Assembly: GCF_011759505.1 (NCBI RefSeq) | Contig: NZ_JAAOYO010000003.1 | Span: forward strand, 186,001-250,000 | Length of the DNA: 64,000 bases | Direction: 5' to 3' | Source of the DNA: Curtobacterium salicis | GTDB taxonomy: Bacteria; Actinomycetota; Actinomycetes; Actinomycetales; Microbacteriaceae | Part shown: piece by piece, positions 16,651 through 26,937 of the stretch | Position numbering within the stretch: the stretch's first letter is position 1 | How the letters are laid out: each line of letters starts with the position of its first letter | Translations under genes and position numbers: made by a program | The notes under the pieces: model-generated | Told to the model about the DNA's origin: nothing | Databases searched by the model: none | Seen by the model: the letters and a program-made list of their open reading frames with translations, nothing else

Positions 16651-17606
16651 CGGGTCGCCTTCCCTTCGTCGGCGGTGTCCGCCGCGTCCTCTTCTGCGAC
16701 CTCGTCGGCGAGTTCCTCGTAGGTCTCCTCGTTGAGGAGCGAGTCGTCACCGAGGTCGGTGTCGTGGTGGGCGCCCAGGTACGCGTCGATGACGGCCTGG
16801 TCGTCCATCACGGTGGCGGCCGGGCCCTCGGCGACGACCTTGCCCTCGGCCATCACGACCACCCAGTCCGAGATGTGCCGGACCATGTGCATGTCGTGCT
16901 CGACGAACAGCACGGTCATGCCGTCGTCGCGGAGGGACTGGATGTGCCCGAGCAGCGACTGGGTCAGCGCCGGGTTCACGCCGGCCATCGGCTCGTCGAG
17001 CATGATCATCGTCGGGTCGGACATCAGCGCGCGGGCCATCTCGAGGAGCTTCCGCTGGCCGCCGGAGAGCGACCCGGCGTAGTCGTCCTTCTTCTCGAGG
17101 AGCTTGAAGCGGTCGAGCAGGTCCTCGGCCTTCGCCGTGATCTCCTGCTCGCGCTTCTTCCACACGGGCGAGATCAGCGCGGCGAAGAAGTTCTCCCCCG
17201 GCTGGTCCTTCGCGCCGAGCAGCATGTTCTGCATCACGGTCAGGCGGGACAGCGCCTTGGTCAGCTGGAAGGTGCGGACCATGCCGGCCCGGGCGACCTT
17301 CGCGGCCCCGGTGTTGCCGAGCGTCTTCCCGTTGAACTGCCACCGCGCCTCCTTCCCGCTCGACGGCTTGTCGAAGCCGGTGAGCAGGTTGAAGAACGTG
17401 GTCTTGCCGGCACCGTTCGGGCCGATGAGGGCCGTGATGGCGCCGCGCTGCACCTCGAGGTGACCGACGTCCACAGCGGTCATGCCGCCGAATCGCCGGG
17501 TGATGTTGTCGACCGTCAGGATCGCGTCGGGCTTCGGGGAGCCCGGGGCGTGCTGCACCGCGGTGAGGGCGGTGGGGACGCCGGGGGTGGTGGTCGGTTC
17601 AGACAC
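16647..17606 (-). CDS. livG: Branched-chain amino acid ABC transporter ATPase LivG
   Basis: The 319-residue ABC ATPase has Walker A GPNGAGKTT, signature SGGQRKLLEMARALM and Walker B IMLDEPMAGVNP, with the LivG-type insert (LLTGFDKPSSG, RTFQLTKALSRLTVMQNMLLG). It ends in an acidic tail rich in Glu, Asp and Ala. It overlaps livM by eight bases upstream and livF by four downstream, so the ATPases are probably made in step. Its partners are LivH and LivM, with LivK encoded at 24.0 kb. Confidence 0.93.
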   Translation of the reverse strand: MSEPTTTPGVPTALTAVQHAPGSPKPDAILTVDNITRRFGGMTAVDVGHLEVQRGAITALIGPNGAGKTTFFNLLTGFDKPSSGKEARWQFNGKTLGNTGAAKVARAGMVRTFQLTKALSRLTVMQNMLLGAKDQPGENFFAALISPVWKKREQEITAKAEDLLDRFKLLEKKDDYAGSLSGGQRKLLEMARALMSDPTMIMLDEPMAGVNPALTQSLLGHIQSLRDDGMTVLFVEHDMHMVRHISDWVVVMAEGKVVAEGPAATVMDDQAVIDAYLGAHHDTDLGDDSLLNEETYEELADEVAEEDAADTADEGKATR

Positions 17607-18585
17607 TGAACGTCAGCTCCTTCTTGTTCCCGAGGAGTCCCTGCGGGCGGAAGACGATGAGGAGCATGAGCGCGACGCCGACGAGCACGTAGGAGAACTG
17701 CTCGGCCTGCTGGGCGTTCATGATCGAGTTCGGGATGAAGTCACCCGCGATGGTGCGGATGAACAGCCGGAGGACGAAGAACAGGATCGACCCGACCACC
17801 GGGCCGAAGACGGTCGCGGCTCCACCGAGGATGAGCGCCGTCCAGATGAAGAACGTCATCGAGCGGCCCATCGCGTCCGGCTGCACCGAACTCGGCAGGA
17901 CGTAGATGATGCCGCCGAGGGCACCGAGGGCACCACCGAAGACGAGCGACTGCATCTTGTACGAGTAGACGTTCTTGCCGAGGGAGCGGACGGCGTCCTC
18001 GTCCTCGCGGATGGCCTTCACGACACGGCCCCAGGGGCTGCGCATGAGCAGGAACAGCACGAGGGTGAACAGGGCGACGAGACCCCAGCCGACGATGCGG
18101 ATCCACCAGCCGTTGACGCCGTTGTTCGAGTAGGTGAACCAGAGGATCGTCGTGGTGCCGTCGGGCAGGAAGCTCAGCGCGTTGAACGGGTCGCGGTAGC
18201 TGGAGCCGGTGATGCCGTTCGAGCCGCCCGTGGTGTCCGTCAACAGACTGGACCGGCCGACCATGCGGATGATCTCGGCGCCGGAGATCGTGACGATCGC
18301 CAGGTAGTCCCCCCGGAGCCGGAGGGTCGGGATGCCGAGGATGATCGCGAAGACGATCGCGATGGCCAGGGCGACGAGCACCGCGATGCCGAAGGGCAGC
18401 CCGTTCGTGATCGAGATCGCGAAGCCGTAGGCGCCGAGCAGCAGGAACGCCGCCTGGCCCATGTTGACCAGGCCGGTGAGGCCGAAGTGGACGTTGAGGC
18501 CGATCGCGGCGAGGGCGAACGCCGCGGTCGTCGGGGCGAGTGCTTCCTGCGTCAGGGAGCTGAGGAGTTGGAGGATGTAGTCCAT
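17599..18585 (-). CDS. livM: Branched-chain amino acid ABC transporter permease LivM
   Basis: The 328-residue permease has about nine helices and the BPD_transp_2 fold. GLVNMGQAAFLLLGAYGFA, LRLRGDYLAIVTISGAEIIR and the cytoplasmic coupling loop SPWGRVVKAIREDEDAVRSLGKN are typical of LivM. It follows livH by 12 bases and overlaps livG. The C-terminus IVFRPQGLLGNKKELTFSV is the usual LivM end. Confidence 0.93.
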   Translation of the reverse strand: MDYILQLLSSLTQEALAPTTAAFALAAIGLNVHFGLTGLVNMGQAAFLLLGAYGFAISITNGLPFGIAVLVALAIAIVFAIILGIPTLRLRGDYLAIVTISGAEIIRMVGRSSLLTDTTGGSNGITGSSYRDPFNALSFLPDGTTTILWFTYSNNGVNGWWIRIVGWGLVALFTLVLFLLMRSPWGRVVKAIREDEDAVRSLGKNVYSYKMQSLVFGGALGALGGIIYVLPSSVQPDAMGRSMTFFIWTALILGGAATVFGPVVGSILFFVLRLFIRTIAGDFIPNSIMNAQQAEQFSYVLVGVALMLLIVFRPQGLLGNKKELTFSV

Positions 18586-18597
18586 GCGGGTGCTCCC

Positions 18598-20013
18598 TTA
18601 ACCGATCCGCTCGGCACGGCCGAAGATGCCCTGCGGACGGAACAGCAGGATGAGGATGAGGATGACGAGTGCGGTGGCGTACTTGAAGTCACCGGGCAGC
18701 ACCAGGTTCGTGAGCTCCACGACGATGCCGATGATCATCGAGCCGACCAGGGCGCCGTACGCCGTGCCGAGACCACCGAGGGTCACCGAGGCGAACATCA
18801 GGAGCAGCAGCTGCAGGCCGGTCTGCCAGTTCACGCCGTTGAGCACGAGGCCGAGCATCACACCGGACAGACCCGCCAGGCCCGCGGCCAGCGTCCACAC
18901 GAACCGGATCACGCGGTCGACGTCGATGCCCGAGGCGGCGGCGAGCGCCGGGTTGTCCGACACCGCACGGGTGGCCCGGCCGAACCGGGTCTTCGCGAGG
19001 AAGAGCCCGGTGCCGATGAGGACCACGAGCGCGATGCCCATCGCGACGTAGGACTGCACGGTGAGCGTGATGCCGACGAAGGTCACCGTCTCGGGGTTGC
19101 CCTGCTGGATGCGGACGGTCGCGGCGCCGAAGAAGTACTGGAAGGCGTACTGGGCGGCGATCGAGAGGCCGATCGTCACGATCATCAGCTGGGTGAGGCT
19201 GATCCGGCGCTTCCGGAGCGGCTTCCAGATGCCGGCGTCCTGCAGGTACCCGGAGGCGGCGCAGAGCAGCACGGTCACGATCCCGGCGAGCCAGATGTTC
19301 CATCCGAGCTGGTTCGCGAAGACGTAGGCCAGGAGCCCGCCGAGGGTGACCTGCTCGCCGTGCGAGAAGCTCGACAGGCCGGTCGTGCCGTAGATCAGCG
19401 AGAGCCCGATCGAGGCGAGGGCGATGAGCAGGCCCAGGCGGATGCCGGAGGCGAACTGCTGCCAGAACCGGGCGGCCGTGACGCTGGTCGTGCCGGTGTC
19501 GGTCGTCGCACCCTCCTGGTCGGAGAGCTGGAAGATCGTGCCGGCGTTGGCGTTCAGGTTGCCCTGGACGGTGCGTGCGGCGTCCTTCGCGTCGGTCAGG
19601 TACTGCCCCTTCGGCAGGGAGTCCTGGTCGACCTTCACCGTGTAGGCCCCGGCGGCGGGGATGCTGACGGACCAGCGCCCGTCGGCGTTCGTGGTCGAGG
19701 AGCCGGTGAACGAGCCGGGTCCGGTGACGGCCACGTCGACACCCTCGGTGGGCTTCCGCTCGGAGTCGAGGATGGTGCCCTGGATGCAGCCGTTCGAGGT
19801 GCTGACGACACAGGGCCCGGTGCTCGCGGGTGCGCTGCTGGAGGTCGGGCTGCTGGTCGCTGCGTCGGCCACGGGCGAGAGCGCCCAGTCGACCGCGAAG
19901 GTGGCGAGGAAGGCGAGGAAGAGCACGGCGGCGAGGACCAGGCGACGGCGGCCTGGTGCCCCGCGGCGGAATCGGTGCGCGAGCACTGACCCCGGCGGAG
20001 TGATGGAACCCAC
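18598..20013 (-). CDS. livH: LivH permease fused to an N-terminal extracytoplasmic beta-sandwich-like domain
   Basis: From the GTG at 20013 (preceded by GAGAGG) the protein has 471 residues. The C-terminal 285 are a LivH permease (LGLLIALASIGLSLIYGTTG, FSHGEQVTLGGLLAY, SDNPALAAASGIDVDRVI, LFRPQGIFGRAERIG). In front lies an unusual 185-residue extension: a membrane anchor near residues 25-45, a Ser/Thr/Pro linker, and a domain at about 76-166 (GCIQGTILDSERKPTEGVDV, NADGRWSVSIPAAGAYTVKV) that looks like the carboxypeptidase-regulatory/CnaB-like beta-sandwich. Ordinary LivH starts directly with the permease. The domain would sit outside the membrane, near where LivK docks. The gene leads the livHMGF operon. 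Confidence 0.88.
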   Translation of the reverse strand: MGSITPPGSVLAHRFRRGAPGRRRLVLAAVLFLAFLATFAVDWALSPVADAATSSPTSSSAPASTGPCVVSTSNGCIQGTILDSERKPTEGVDVAVTGPGSFTGSSTTNADGRWSVSIPAAGAYTVKVDQDSLPKGQYLTDAKDAARTVQGNLNANAGTIFQLSDQEGATTDTGTTSVTAARFWQQFASGIRLGLLIALASIGLSLIYGTTGLSSFSHGEQVTLGGLLAYVFANQLGWNIWLAGIVTVLLCAASGYLQDAGIWKPLRKRRISLTQLMIVTIGLSIAAQYAFQYFFGAATVRIQQGNPETVTFVGITLTVQSYVAMGIALVVLIGTGLFLAKTRFGRATRAVSDNPALAAASGIDVDRVIRFVWTLAAGLAGLSGVMLGLVLNGVNWQTGLQLLLLMFASVTLGGLGTAYGALVGSMIIGIVVELTNLVLPGDFKYATALVILILILLFRPQGIFGRAERIG

Positions 20014-21869
<1,856 letters not shown>

Positions 21870-21877
21870 CCGTTCCG

Positions 21878-21946
21878 CGGAACGCAACGTGGGCGGTGCT
21901 CCGCAGCGGTATCCCGCTGCGAGGTGCCGCCCACGTTGCGTTTCGC
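21878..21946. repeat. Long nested palindrome (AACGCAAC family) after guaB
   Basis: Outer arms of 16 bases (21881-21896 and 21927-21942) pair perfectly, and an inner hairpin CGCAGCGG (21902-21909) with CCGCTGCG (21914-21921) sits between them. The same outer and inner motifs recur at 22898-22968. It begins nine bases after the guaB stop, so terminator function is likely. Confidence 0.85.
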
Positions 21947-22012
21947 GAGAGCACTCTCCACAGATCTCGCCGACGGGCTCCGCCCCGCCGGGCCCGCTCG
22001 CACAGTGGGGGG

Positions 22013-22882
22013 ATGGACGAACCCCCACAACTGCTCCTGCTCCGCTCCGACGACCGGCAGTCGCAACACCGCATCCGCCGCGGCGAACTCGTCCGCGTCA
22101 CGCACGGTGTCGCCGTCGACGCCACCGCGTGGGAGCGCGCGTCCCTCCGGGGACGCCAGCGGCTCGTCCTGGAGGCCGTGGTCACCACCGTGGGCGAGTG
22201 GCGTGTGCTGTCCCACCGCTCCGCCGGCCTGCTCTGGGGTCTGCCGGACGTCGACCGTCCCGACCCGCGGGTGCACGTGACCGATCCATTCATCGGCACG
22301 ACCCACTCCGGGCGCCGAGTCGTCCGGCACGCAGCGCCCCTGGACTCCGCTGCCGTGTCGACCGTCGACGGACACCGTGTCACGTCATTGCTCCGTACCG
22401 TCGTCGACCTGGCACGCAGCACGTCGTACGAGAACGGCGTCGCGGTGCTCGACCACGTCCTGCACGAAGGCCTGCTCGACGTCGACACCCTGCGACGCGC
22501 CTTCGCGGACTGGCCCACGCCTCGGGGCATCACGCGGGCACGTCGAGCACTCCGGTTCGCCGATCCGCTGGCCGAGTCCCCGGGTGAGTCCGTGAGCCGC
22601 GTCCGCCTCGACGAGGACGGCTTCGCACCGCCGGTCCTGCAGCAGTCCTTCGGGCGGTTCCGGGTCGACTTCTGGTGGCCGCGGTACGGCGTCGTCGGGG
22701 AGTTCGACGGGATGACGAAGTACGACGAGCCCGGGGTCGTGCGGGACGAGAAGGCCCGGCAGTCGGCGCTGCTCCTCCGGCACGACGTCCGGACGGTCGT
22801 CCGGTGGGGGTGGGTGGAGGTCCGCACCCCGGGTCGCTTGCAGGCGTTGCTGCGGGGTGCGGGCCTCCCGACCGGTCCCTGA
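22013..22882 (+). CDS. AbiEi-like N-terminal domain protein with a DUF559-like C-terminus
   Basis: From the ATG at 22013 (after GGGGGG) the protein has 289 residues. The N-terminal part (RIRRGELVRVTHGVAVDA, VVTTVGEWRVLSHRSAGLLWGLP) resembles the winged-helix AbiEi antitoxin domain. The C-terminal part has RVDFWWPRYGVVGEFDGMTKYDE followed by a Lys-containing helix and VVRWGWVEV, the D-(x)n-ExD pattern of a Vsr/DUF559-like PD-(D/E)XK nuclease fold. Such orphan proteins are common in actinobacteria; no AbiEii nucleotidyltransferase partner lies beside it. The gene is bracketed by two copies of the same long palindrome. The real biological role is unknown. Confidence 0.7.
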   Translation: MDEPPQLLLLRSDDRQSQHRIRRGELVRVTHGVAVDATAWERASLRGRQRLVLEAVVTTVGEWRVLSHRSAGLLWGLPDVDRPDPRVHVTDPFIGTTHSGRRVVRHAAPLDSAAVSTVDGHRVTSLLRTVVDLARSTSYENGVAVLDHVLHEGLLDVDTLRRAFADWPTPRGITRARRALRFADPLAESPGESVSRVRLDEDGFAPPVLQQSFGRFRVDFWWPRYGVVGEFDGMTKYDEPGVVRDEKARQSALLLRHDVRTVVRWGWVEVRTPGRLQALLRGAGLPTGP

Positions 22883-22897
22883 GCCCGAGCCCGACCC

Positions 22898-22968
22898 GCG
22901 AAACGCAACCTCGGCGCCAGTGCGCAGCGGAACTCCGTTGCGTGGCGGCGCCGGGGTTGCGTTCCGCG
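22898..22968. repeat. Long nested palindrome (AACGCAAC family), second copy flanking the AbiEi-like gene
   Basis: Arms of 22 bases (22898-22919 and 22947-22968) pair with two mismatches, and an inner hairpin CGCAGCGG/CCGTTGCG lies between them. It is closely similar to the copy at 21878 and sits between the convergent AbiEi-like and dehydrogenase genes. Confidence 0.85.
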
Positions 22969-22973
22969 AGGGG

Positions 22974-23792
22974 CTAAGCGCTCCGCCAGTCGTTCGAGGT
23001 GATGTGGCTGCCGCCGTGGGGGCCCATCTGCAGCATGCCGCCGTCGACGGGCAGGGAGACCCCGGTGATGTACGACGACGCGGGCGAGGCCAGGAACGCC
23101 ACCGCGGCCGCGATCTCCCACGCGTTGCCCGGACGGCCGAGCGGGACGCCCGGACGCGCGATGGTGTGCGGGTCCTCGTCCTCGGCACCGGTCATGCGCG
23201 TGGCGATCTCGCCCGGGGCGACGGCGTTCGCGGTGATGCCGTGCTCCGCCAGCTCGATCGCGATGGTCTTGAGCAGCCCGCCGAGCCCGTGCTTCGCGGC
23301 GTCGTACGCGCTCGAGCCGTAGCGGGGCTGGTGTTCGTGGACACTCGTGATGCCGATGATCCGCCCACCGGTGCCCTGCGCGACCATGCGTCGGGCGGCG
23401 GCCTGGATCGTGACGAAGGCACCGTCGAGGTCCGTGGACACGGTGTGCCGCCACTGGTCGAGCGTCAGGTCGAGGAACGGCGCGTTGTCACCCGTGCCGG
23501 CGTCGGCGACGATGACGTCGACCCCGCCGAGCTGCTCGGCGAGACGCTCGATCACCGCGCCGGCGCTGGCGAGGTCGGTGACGTCGATCTGCTCGACGAA
23601 CGCCTGCCGGCCGGACGCCCGGATCTCGTCGGCGGTGGCCTGGGCACGGTCGGGCTCGGACAGGTAGGTGATGCCGACGTCCATCCCGGCCGCCGCGAGG
23701 GCGACGGCGGTGGCACGTCCGATGCCGGACTCGGCACCGGTGACGATGGCCCGGGAGGGCCGGAACTCGGTGGTCGTGGATGTCTCGCTCAT
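22974..23792 (-). CDS. Short-chain dehydrogenase/reductase (classical SDR)
   Basis: The 272-residue protein has the classical SDR Rossmann motif TGAESGIG (19-26) and the catalytic Ser150, Tyr163 and Lys167 (in SVHEHQPRYGSSAYDAAKHG). The usual NAG motif is ADAG here. ITYLSEPD after the second strand suggests preference for NADP(H) or NAD(H) that cannot be settled by eye. The C-terminus SSYITGVSLPVDGGML is typical of 3-oxoacyl-reductase or sugar dehydrogenase branches. Substrate is unknown. It starts at the ATG at 23792, is divergent from livK, and its stop abuts the long palindrome. Confidence 0.88.
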   Translation of the reverse strand: MSETSTTTEFRPSRAIVTGAESGIGRATAVALAAAGMDVGITYLSEPDRAQATADEIRASGRQAFVEQIDVTDLASAGAVIERLAEQLGGVDVIVADAGTGDNAPFLDLTLDQWRHTVSTDLDGAFVTIQAAARRMVAQGTGGRIIGITSVHEHQPRYGSSAYDAAKHGLGGLLKTIAIELAEHGITANAVAPGEIATRMTGAEDEDPHTIARPGVPLGRPGNAWEIAAAVAFLASPASSYITGVSLPVDGGMLQMGPHGGSHITSNDWRSA

Positions 23793-24040
23793 GCCTCGGG
23801 ACCGTACGCCGGGCCTCCAGGACGGCCGTCCGGAACGGCGGAGACCGTCCAGACGGACTGCTCATCAGGGGTTCCGGTGAGCCTGTTCAGAAGAGTCACG
23901 GGTATGTAACGAAACACCCAGGTGTGTACTTCCGTCACACGGGCGAAACACATCGACCCTAGTTTTCTCCACATCCCACGCGGAGACGCCGCGCTCGACC
24001 CGATGCGGTAGGGCCTCCGCGCAGAGAAAGGGTTCCACGG
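23793..24040. promoter_or_regulatory. Divergent promoter region of the SDR gene and livK
   Basis: This relatively AT-rich leader holds no gene. A short inverted repeat GTGTG-N9-CACAC (near 23923-23941) and a TAnnnT-type hexamer TAGTTT (23960-23965) lie 75-120 bases before livK. The -35 match is poor, so the promoter assignment is weak. Confidence 0.35.
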
Positions 24041-25378
24041 ATGATCAGAACCACCCGCGCCACCACGGCGCTGGCACTGGCGGGAGCTGCAGCGGTGCTC
24101 CTCGCCGCCTGTTCCACCTCGAGCAACGCCGGTGGCGGCTCCTCCGAGTCGGCCTCGGCCGGCGGCGCGAAGAAGGACCCGGCCGCGAGCTGCCAGGCCC
24201 CCTCGTCGCCCAGCACCGACGCCCTGAAGATCGGCACGATCCTGCCGCTGACCGGATCGCTCGCCTACCTGAACCCGCCCGCCGAGTCCGGCGTCGGCCT
24301 CGCGGTCGAGGACATCAACTCCGGCGGCGGCGTGCTCGACAAGGACGTCACCATCGACCCCGCCACCGACTCCGGTGACAGCAACGACATGACCGTGTCG
24401 AGCTCGGCCGCGACGAAGCTCGTCAACGCCAAGGTCCCGGTCGTCATCGGTGCCGAGTCCTCGTCCGTCACGCTCAACGTGATCGACCAGCTCACCAGCA
24501 ACTGCATGGTGCAGATCTCGCCGGCCAACACCGCGACCGACCTGTCCGGCTACTCCTCGCACTACTACCGCACCGCTCCGCCGGACTCGGTGCAGGGCTC
24601 CGCGCTCGGCCAGCTCGTCACGGGTGACGGCAACGCCAAGGTCGCGTTCCTGGTCTTCAACGACACGTACGGCACCGGCCTCCGCAACTCCGTCCAGGAG
24701 TCGGTCGAGTCGGCCGGCGGCCAGGTCGTCTACGGCGGCAAGGGCAAGGGCCAGGAGTTCCCGCCCGGACAGACCACGTTCTCGTCCGAGGTGACCGCGG
24801 CACTCGCCACGAAGCCCGACGCGATCGTCGTCCTGGCCTTCGACGAGACGAAGTCGATCATCCCCGAGCTCGTCTCGCAGGGGAACAAGGCGAAGATCTA
24901 CATGTCCGACGGCAACACCGCGGACTACTCGAAGGACTTCGACAAGGGCACCCTCGACGGCGCCCAGGGCACCATCCCCGGTGCCAGCCCGAAGGACGAG
25001 CTGAAGCAGCGTCTGGTCGACTTCTACAAGCAGTCCTCCGGCAAGGCCCTCGCCGACTTCTCGTACGCGGCTGAGTCCTACGACGCCACGACCCTCGCCG
25101 CCCTCGCCGCGGTGAAGGGCAAGGGCACCGACTCCGGCACCATCCAGGCCAACATGGCTGCGGTGTCCGGCGCCGACGGTGGGACCGAGTGCTCGACGTT
25201 CAAGGCCTGCAAGGCCCTGCTGGACGACGGCAAGGACATCCACTACACCGGCCCGTCCGGCATCGGCCCGTTCGACAAGAAGAACGACCCGTCGAGCGCC
25301 TACATCGGCATCTACAAGTTCGACAAGGACAACAAGCCGGTCTACCAGAGCGCCATCCAGGGCTCGGTCTCGAAGTAA
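24041..25378 (+). CDS. livK: LivK-like substrate-binding lipoprotein
   Basis: The 445-residue protein begins with a lipoprotein signal peptide; the lipobox LLAAC puts the modified cysteine at residue 24. A Gly/Ser linker follows, then a type 1 periplasmic-binding fold (IGTILPLTGSLAYLNPPAESGVGLAVEDINSGGGV, VVIGAESSSVTLNVIDQLT, VAFLVFNDTYGTG). The family binds branched-chain amino acids or related compounds. It is the only binding protein near livHMGF (15.8-20.0 kb), and although it is transcribed in the opposite direction 4 kb away it is the probable partner. AAAGG lies upstream of the ATG. A strong terminator follows. Confidence 0.9.
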   Translation: MIRTTRATTALALAGAAAVLLAACSTSSNAGGGSSESASAGGAKKDPAASCQAPSSPSTDALKIGTILPLTGSLAYLNPPAESGVGLAVEDINSGGGVLDKDVTIDPATDSGDSNDMTVSSSAATKLVNAKVPVVIGAESSSVTLNVIDQLTSNCMVQISPANTATDLSGYSSHYYRTAPPDSVQGSALGQLVTGDGNAKVAFLVFNDTYGTGLRNSVQESVESAGGQVVYGGKGKGQEFPPGQTTFSSEVTAALATKPDAIVVLAFDETKSIIPELVSQGNKAKIYMSDGNTADYSKDFDKGTLDGAQGTIPGASPKDELKQRLVDFYKQSSGKALADFSYAAESYDATTLAALAAVKGKGTDSGTIQANMAAVSGADGGTECSTFKACKALLDDGKDIHYTGPSGIGPFDKKNDPSSAYIGIYKFDKDNKPVYQSAIQGSVSK

Positions 25379-25394
25379 CCGCACCAGCACCACG

Positions 25395-25429
25395 ACGGCC
25401 CCCGGGAGCACCAAGCTCCCGGGGGCCGT
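25395..25429 (+). terminator. Terminator of livK
   Basis: A perfect 15-base stem (25395-25409 and 25415-25429) with a five-base loop ACCAA starts 16 bases after the livK stop. Confidence 0.8.
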
Positions 25430-25471
25430 TCGCGTGCGCGCGGAGCGGTGTCGGCCGGGCGAGCAGGCGAC

Positions 25472-25487
25472 GGACGGGAGGCCCGCC
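25472..25487. repeat. GCCTCCCG element, inverted copy beside rarD
   Basis: The sequence ggacgggaggcccgcc is the reverse of the copy at 26494-26508, so the two flank rarD in opposite orientation. Confidence 0.5.
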
Positions 25488-25500
25488 CCACCCCGTCAGG

Positions 25501-26454
25501 TCAGGCCGGCTCCGGCACGGGGACGCGCCGGGCACTCCGCCGCGCCGCGGTGAACGAGTCGATGGTGAGCAGCACCAGCGCGAACCAGACCACTCCGAAG
25601 CCGACCCACCGCGAGGGCGACATCGCCTCGTGCTGCACGAGCACCCCGACGAGCAGCTGCATCACCGGTGCGAGGTACTGCGTCAACCCGAGCGTCGACA
25701 GGCTGACCCGACGGGCCGAGGACGCGAACAGCAGCAGCGGCACCGCGGTCGCCGGCCCGGTCAGCACCGTGACCAGGACGTGCACGCCGCCCTCGCTCGC
25801 GAACGTCAGACCGCCCGCGAGCCCGGTCACCCCGAGCACCACGAGTGCCCCGACGGCGATCGGCAGCAGCCACACGGTCTCGATCGTCAGTCCGCTCAGG
25901 GCGTCCACCGTGCCGCCGACGCGCTTCTTCACCAGGCCGTAGAGGCCGAAGGAGAACGCGAGCGCCAGGGAGATCCACGGCATCCGGCCGTACCCGACCG
26001 CGATGACGACGACCGCGACGACGCTGACGCCGACCGCGATCCACTGCAGCGGCCGCAGACGTTCGCGGAGCACGACGATGCCCAGGGCGATGGTCACGAG
26101 CGGGTTGATGAAGTACCCGAGAGCGGCCTCGACGGTGTGGCCGGTGGTCGTCGCGGCGACGTACACGGTCCAGTTCACCAGGATGAGTCCGGCGGCGATG
26201 CCCATGACGCCCATCACACGGGGCTGCACGAGCAGGGCGCGTGTCCGGAGCCAGGAGCGGGTGGCGAGGATCGCGACGGCGCAGAACACCAGGCCGAAGA
26301 CGATCCGCCACGACACGATCTCGAACGCGCCCGCGGGGGCCATCGCCGCGAAGAGCAGGGGCATCAGACCCCAGAGTCCGTAGGCGACGAGCGCCTGCAC
26401 CACGCCGACGGACGCCTCGCTGCGCGCCGGGCGCGTGGGACTCGGTTCACTCAC
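25501..26454 (-). CDS. rarD: RarD-type EamA family transporter
   Basis: The 317-residue protein has ten hydrophobic helices in two EamA repeats. VQALVAYGLWGLMPLLFAAM, WTVYVAATTTGHTVEAALGYFINPLVTI and SLSTLGLTQYLAPVMQLLVGV match RarD, a predicted metabolite exporter first linked to chloramphenicol sensitivity. True substrate is unknown. The start is GTG at 26454. The gene is alone, flanked by inverted copies of the GCCTCCCG element, and converges with livK. Confidence 0.88.
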   Translation of the reverse strand: MSEPSPTRPARSEASVGVVQALVAYGLWGLMPLLFAAMAPAGAFEIVSWRIVFGLVFCAVAILATRSWLRTRALLVQPRVMGVMGIAAGLILVNWTVYVAATTTGHTVEAALGYFINPLVTIALGIVVLRERLRPLQWIAVGVSVVAVVVIAVGYGRMPWISLALAFSFGLYGLVKKRVGGTVDALSGLTIETVWLLPIAVGALVVLGVTGLAGGLTFASEGGVHVLVTVLTGPATAVPLLLFASSARRVSLSTLGLTQYLAPVMQLLVGVLVQHEAMSPSRWVGFGVVWFALVLLTIDSFTAARRSARRVPVPEPA

Positions 26455-26493
26455 GGAACCATCCTAGGAAGGCGGGCCGACGTCGGCGCGGGT

Positions 26494-26508
26494 GGCGGGC
26501 CTCCCGGC
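26494..26508. repeat. GCCTCCCG element between groES and rarD
   Basis: The sequence ggcgggcctcccggc lies between the groES stop and the rarD start. A palindromic T-poor GC stem nearby (cgccccgccggccaggccgacggggcg, about 26519-26545) is a good groES terminator candidate. Confidence 0.5.
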
Positions 26509-26560
26509 GCACGACGAACGCCCCGCCGGCCAGGCCGACGGGGCGTTCGTGGAGCGGGTG

Positions 26561-26857
26561 TCAGTGCTCGATGACCGCGAGGACGTCGCGGGCGGAGAGG
26601 ACCAGCAGGTCCTCGCCCGAGTACTTGACCTCGGTGCCGCCGTACTTCGAGTAGATGACCTTGTCGCCGACGGCGACGTCGAGCGGCACGCGGTTGCCGT
26701 TGTCGTCGATGCGACCCGGACCCACGGCGACGACCTCGCCCTCCTGGGGCTTCTCCTTCGCGGTGTCCGGGATGACCAGACCGGACGCGGTGGTCTGCTC
26801 CGCCTCCACCTGACGGATGACGATGCGATCTTCGAGCGGCTTGATGCTGACGGCCAC
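26561..26857 (-). CDS. groES: Co-chaperonin GroES
   Basis: The 98-residue protein is the standard Gro[14 protein letters not shown] at the start, the mobile loop [40 protein letters not shown] and a terminal DVLAVIEH. It caps the GroEL chamber. The GTG at 26857 follows GAAGAGGT at good spacing and gives the family length. No groEL gene follows; rarD lies next. Two CIRCE operators upstream indicate HrcA control. Confidence 0.97.
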   Translation of the reverse strand: MAVSIKPLEDRIVIRQVEAEQTTASGLVIPDTAKEKPQEGEVVAVGPGRIDDNGNRVPLDVAVGDKVIYSKYGGTEVKYSGEDLLVLSARDVLAVIEH

Positions 26858-26905
26858 GGTGACCTCTTCTTTCTCGGTACGTGTTCGGTACTGACGAAAA
26901 CCGGG

Positions 26906-26932
26906 TTGGCACTTCCCTCGGGAGAGTGCCAA
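26906..26932 (-). promoter_or_regulatory. CIRCE operator (proximal)
   Basis: The site TTGGCACTT-N9-GAGTGCCAA has the 9-9-9 geometry of CIRCE (TTAGCACTC-N9-GAGTGCTAA), with one arm mismatch. It lies just downstream of the predicted groES -10 box, about 50 bases before the start codon. HrcA is the expected repressor. Confidence 0.9.
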
Positions 26933-26937
26933 CCCCA

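Noticed and set aside
17482-19989. Large open frame antisense to the liv genes
   Set aside because: Its protein is dominated by Glu, Asp, Arg and Gly with no recognisable motif, whereas the opposite strand has complete LivM and LivH.
22013-22882. Type IV AbiE toxin-antitoxin system
   Set aside because: Only an AbiEi-like protein is present; no AbiEii nucleotidyltransferase lies beside it.
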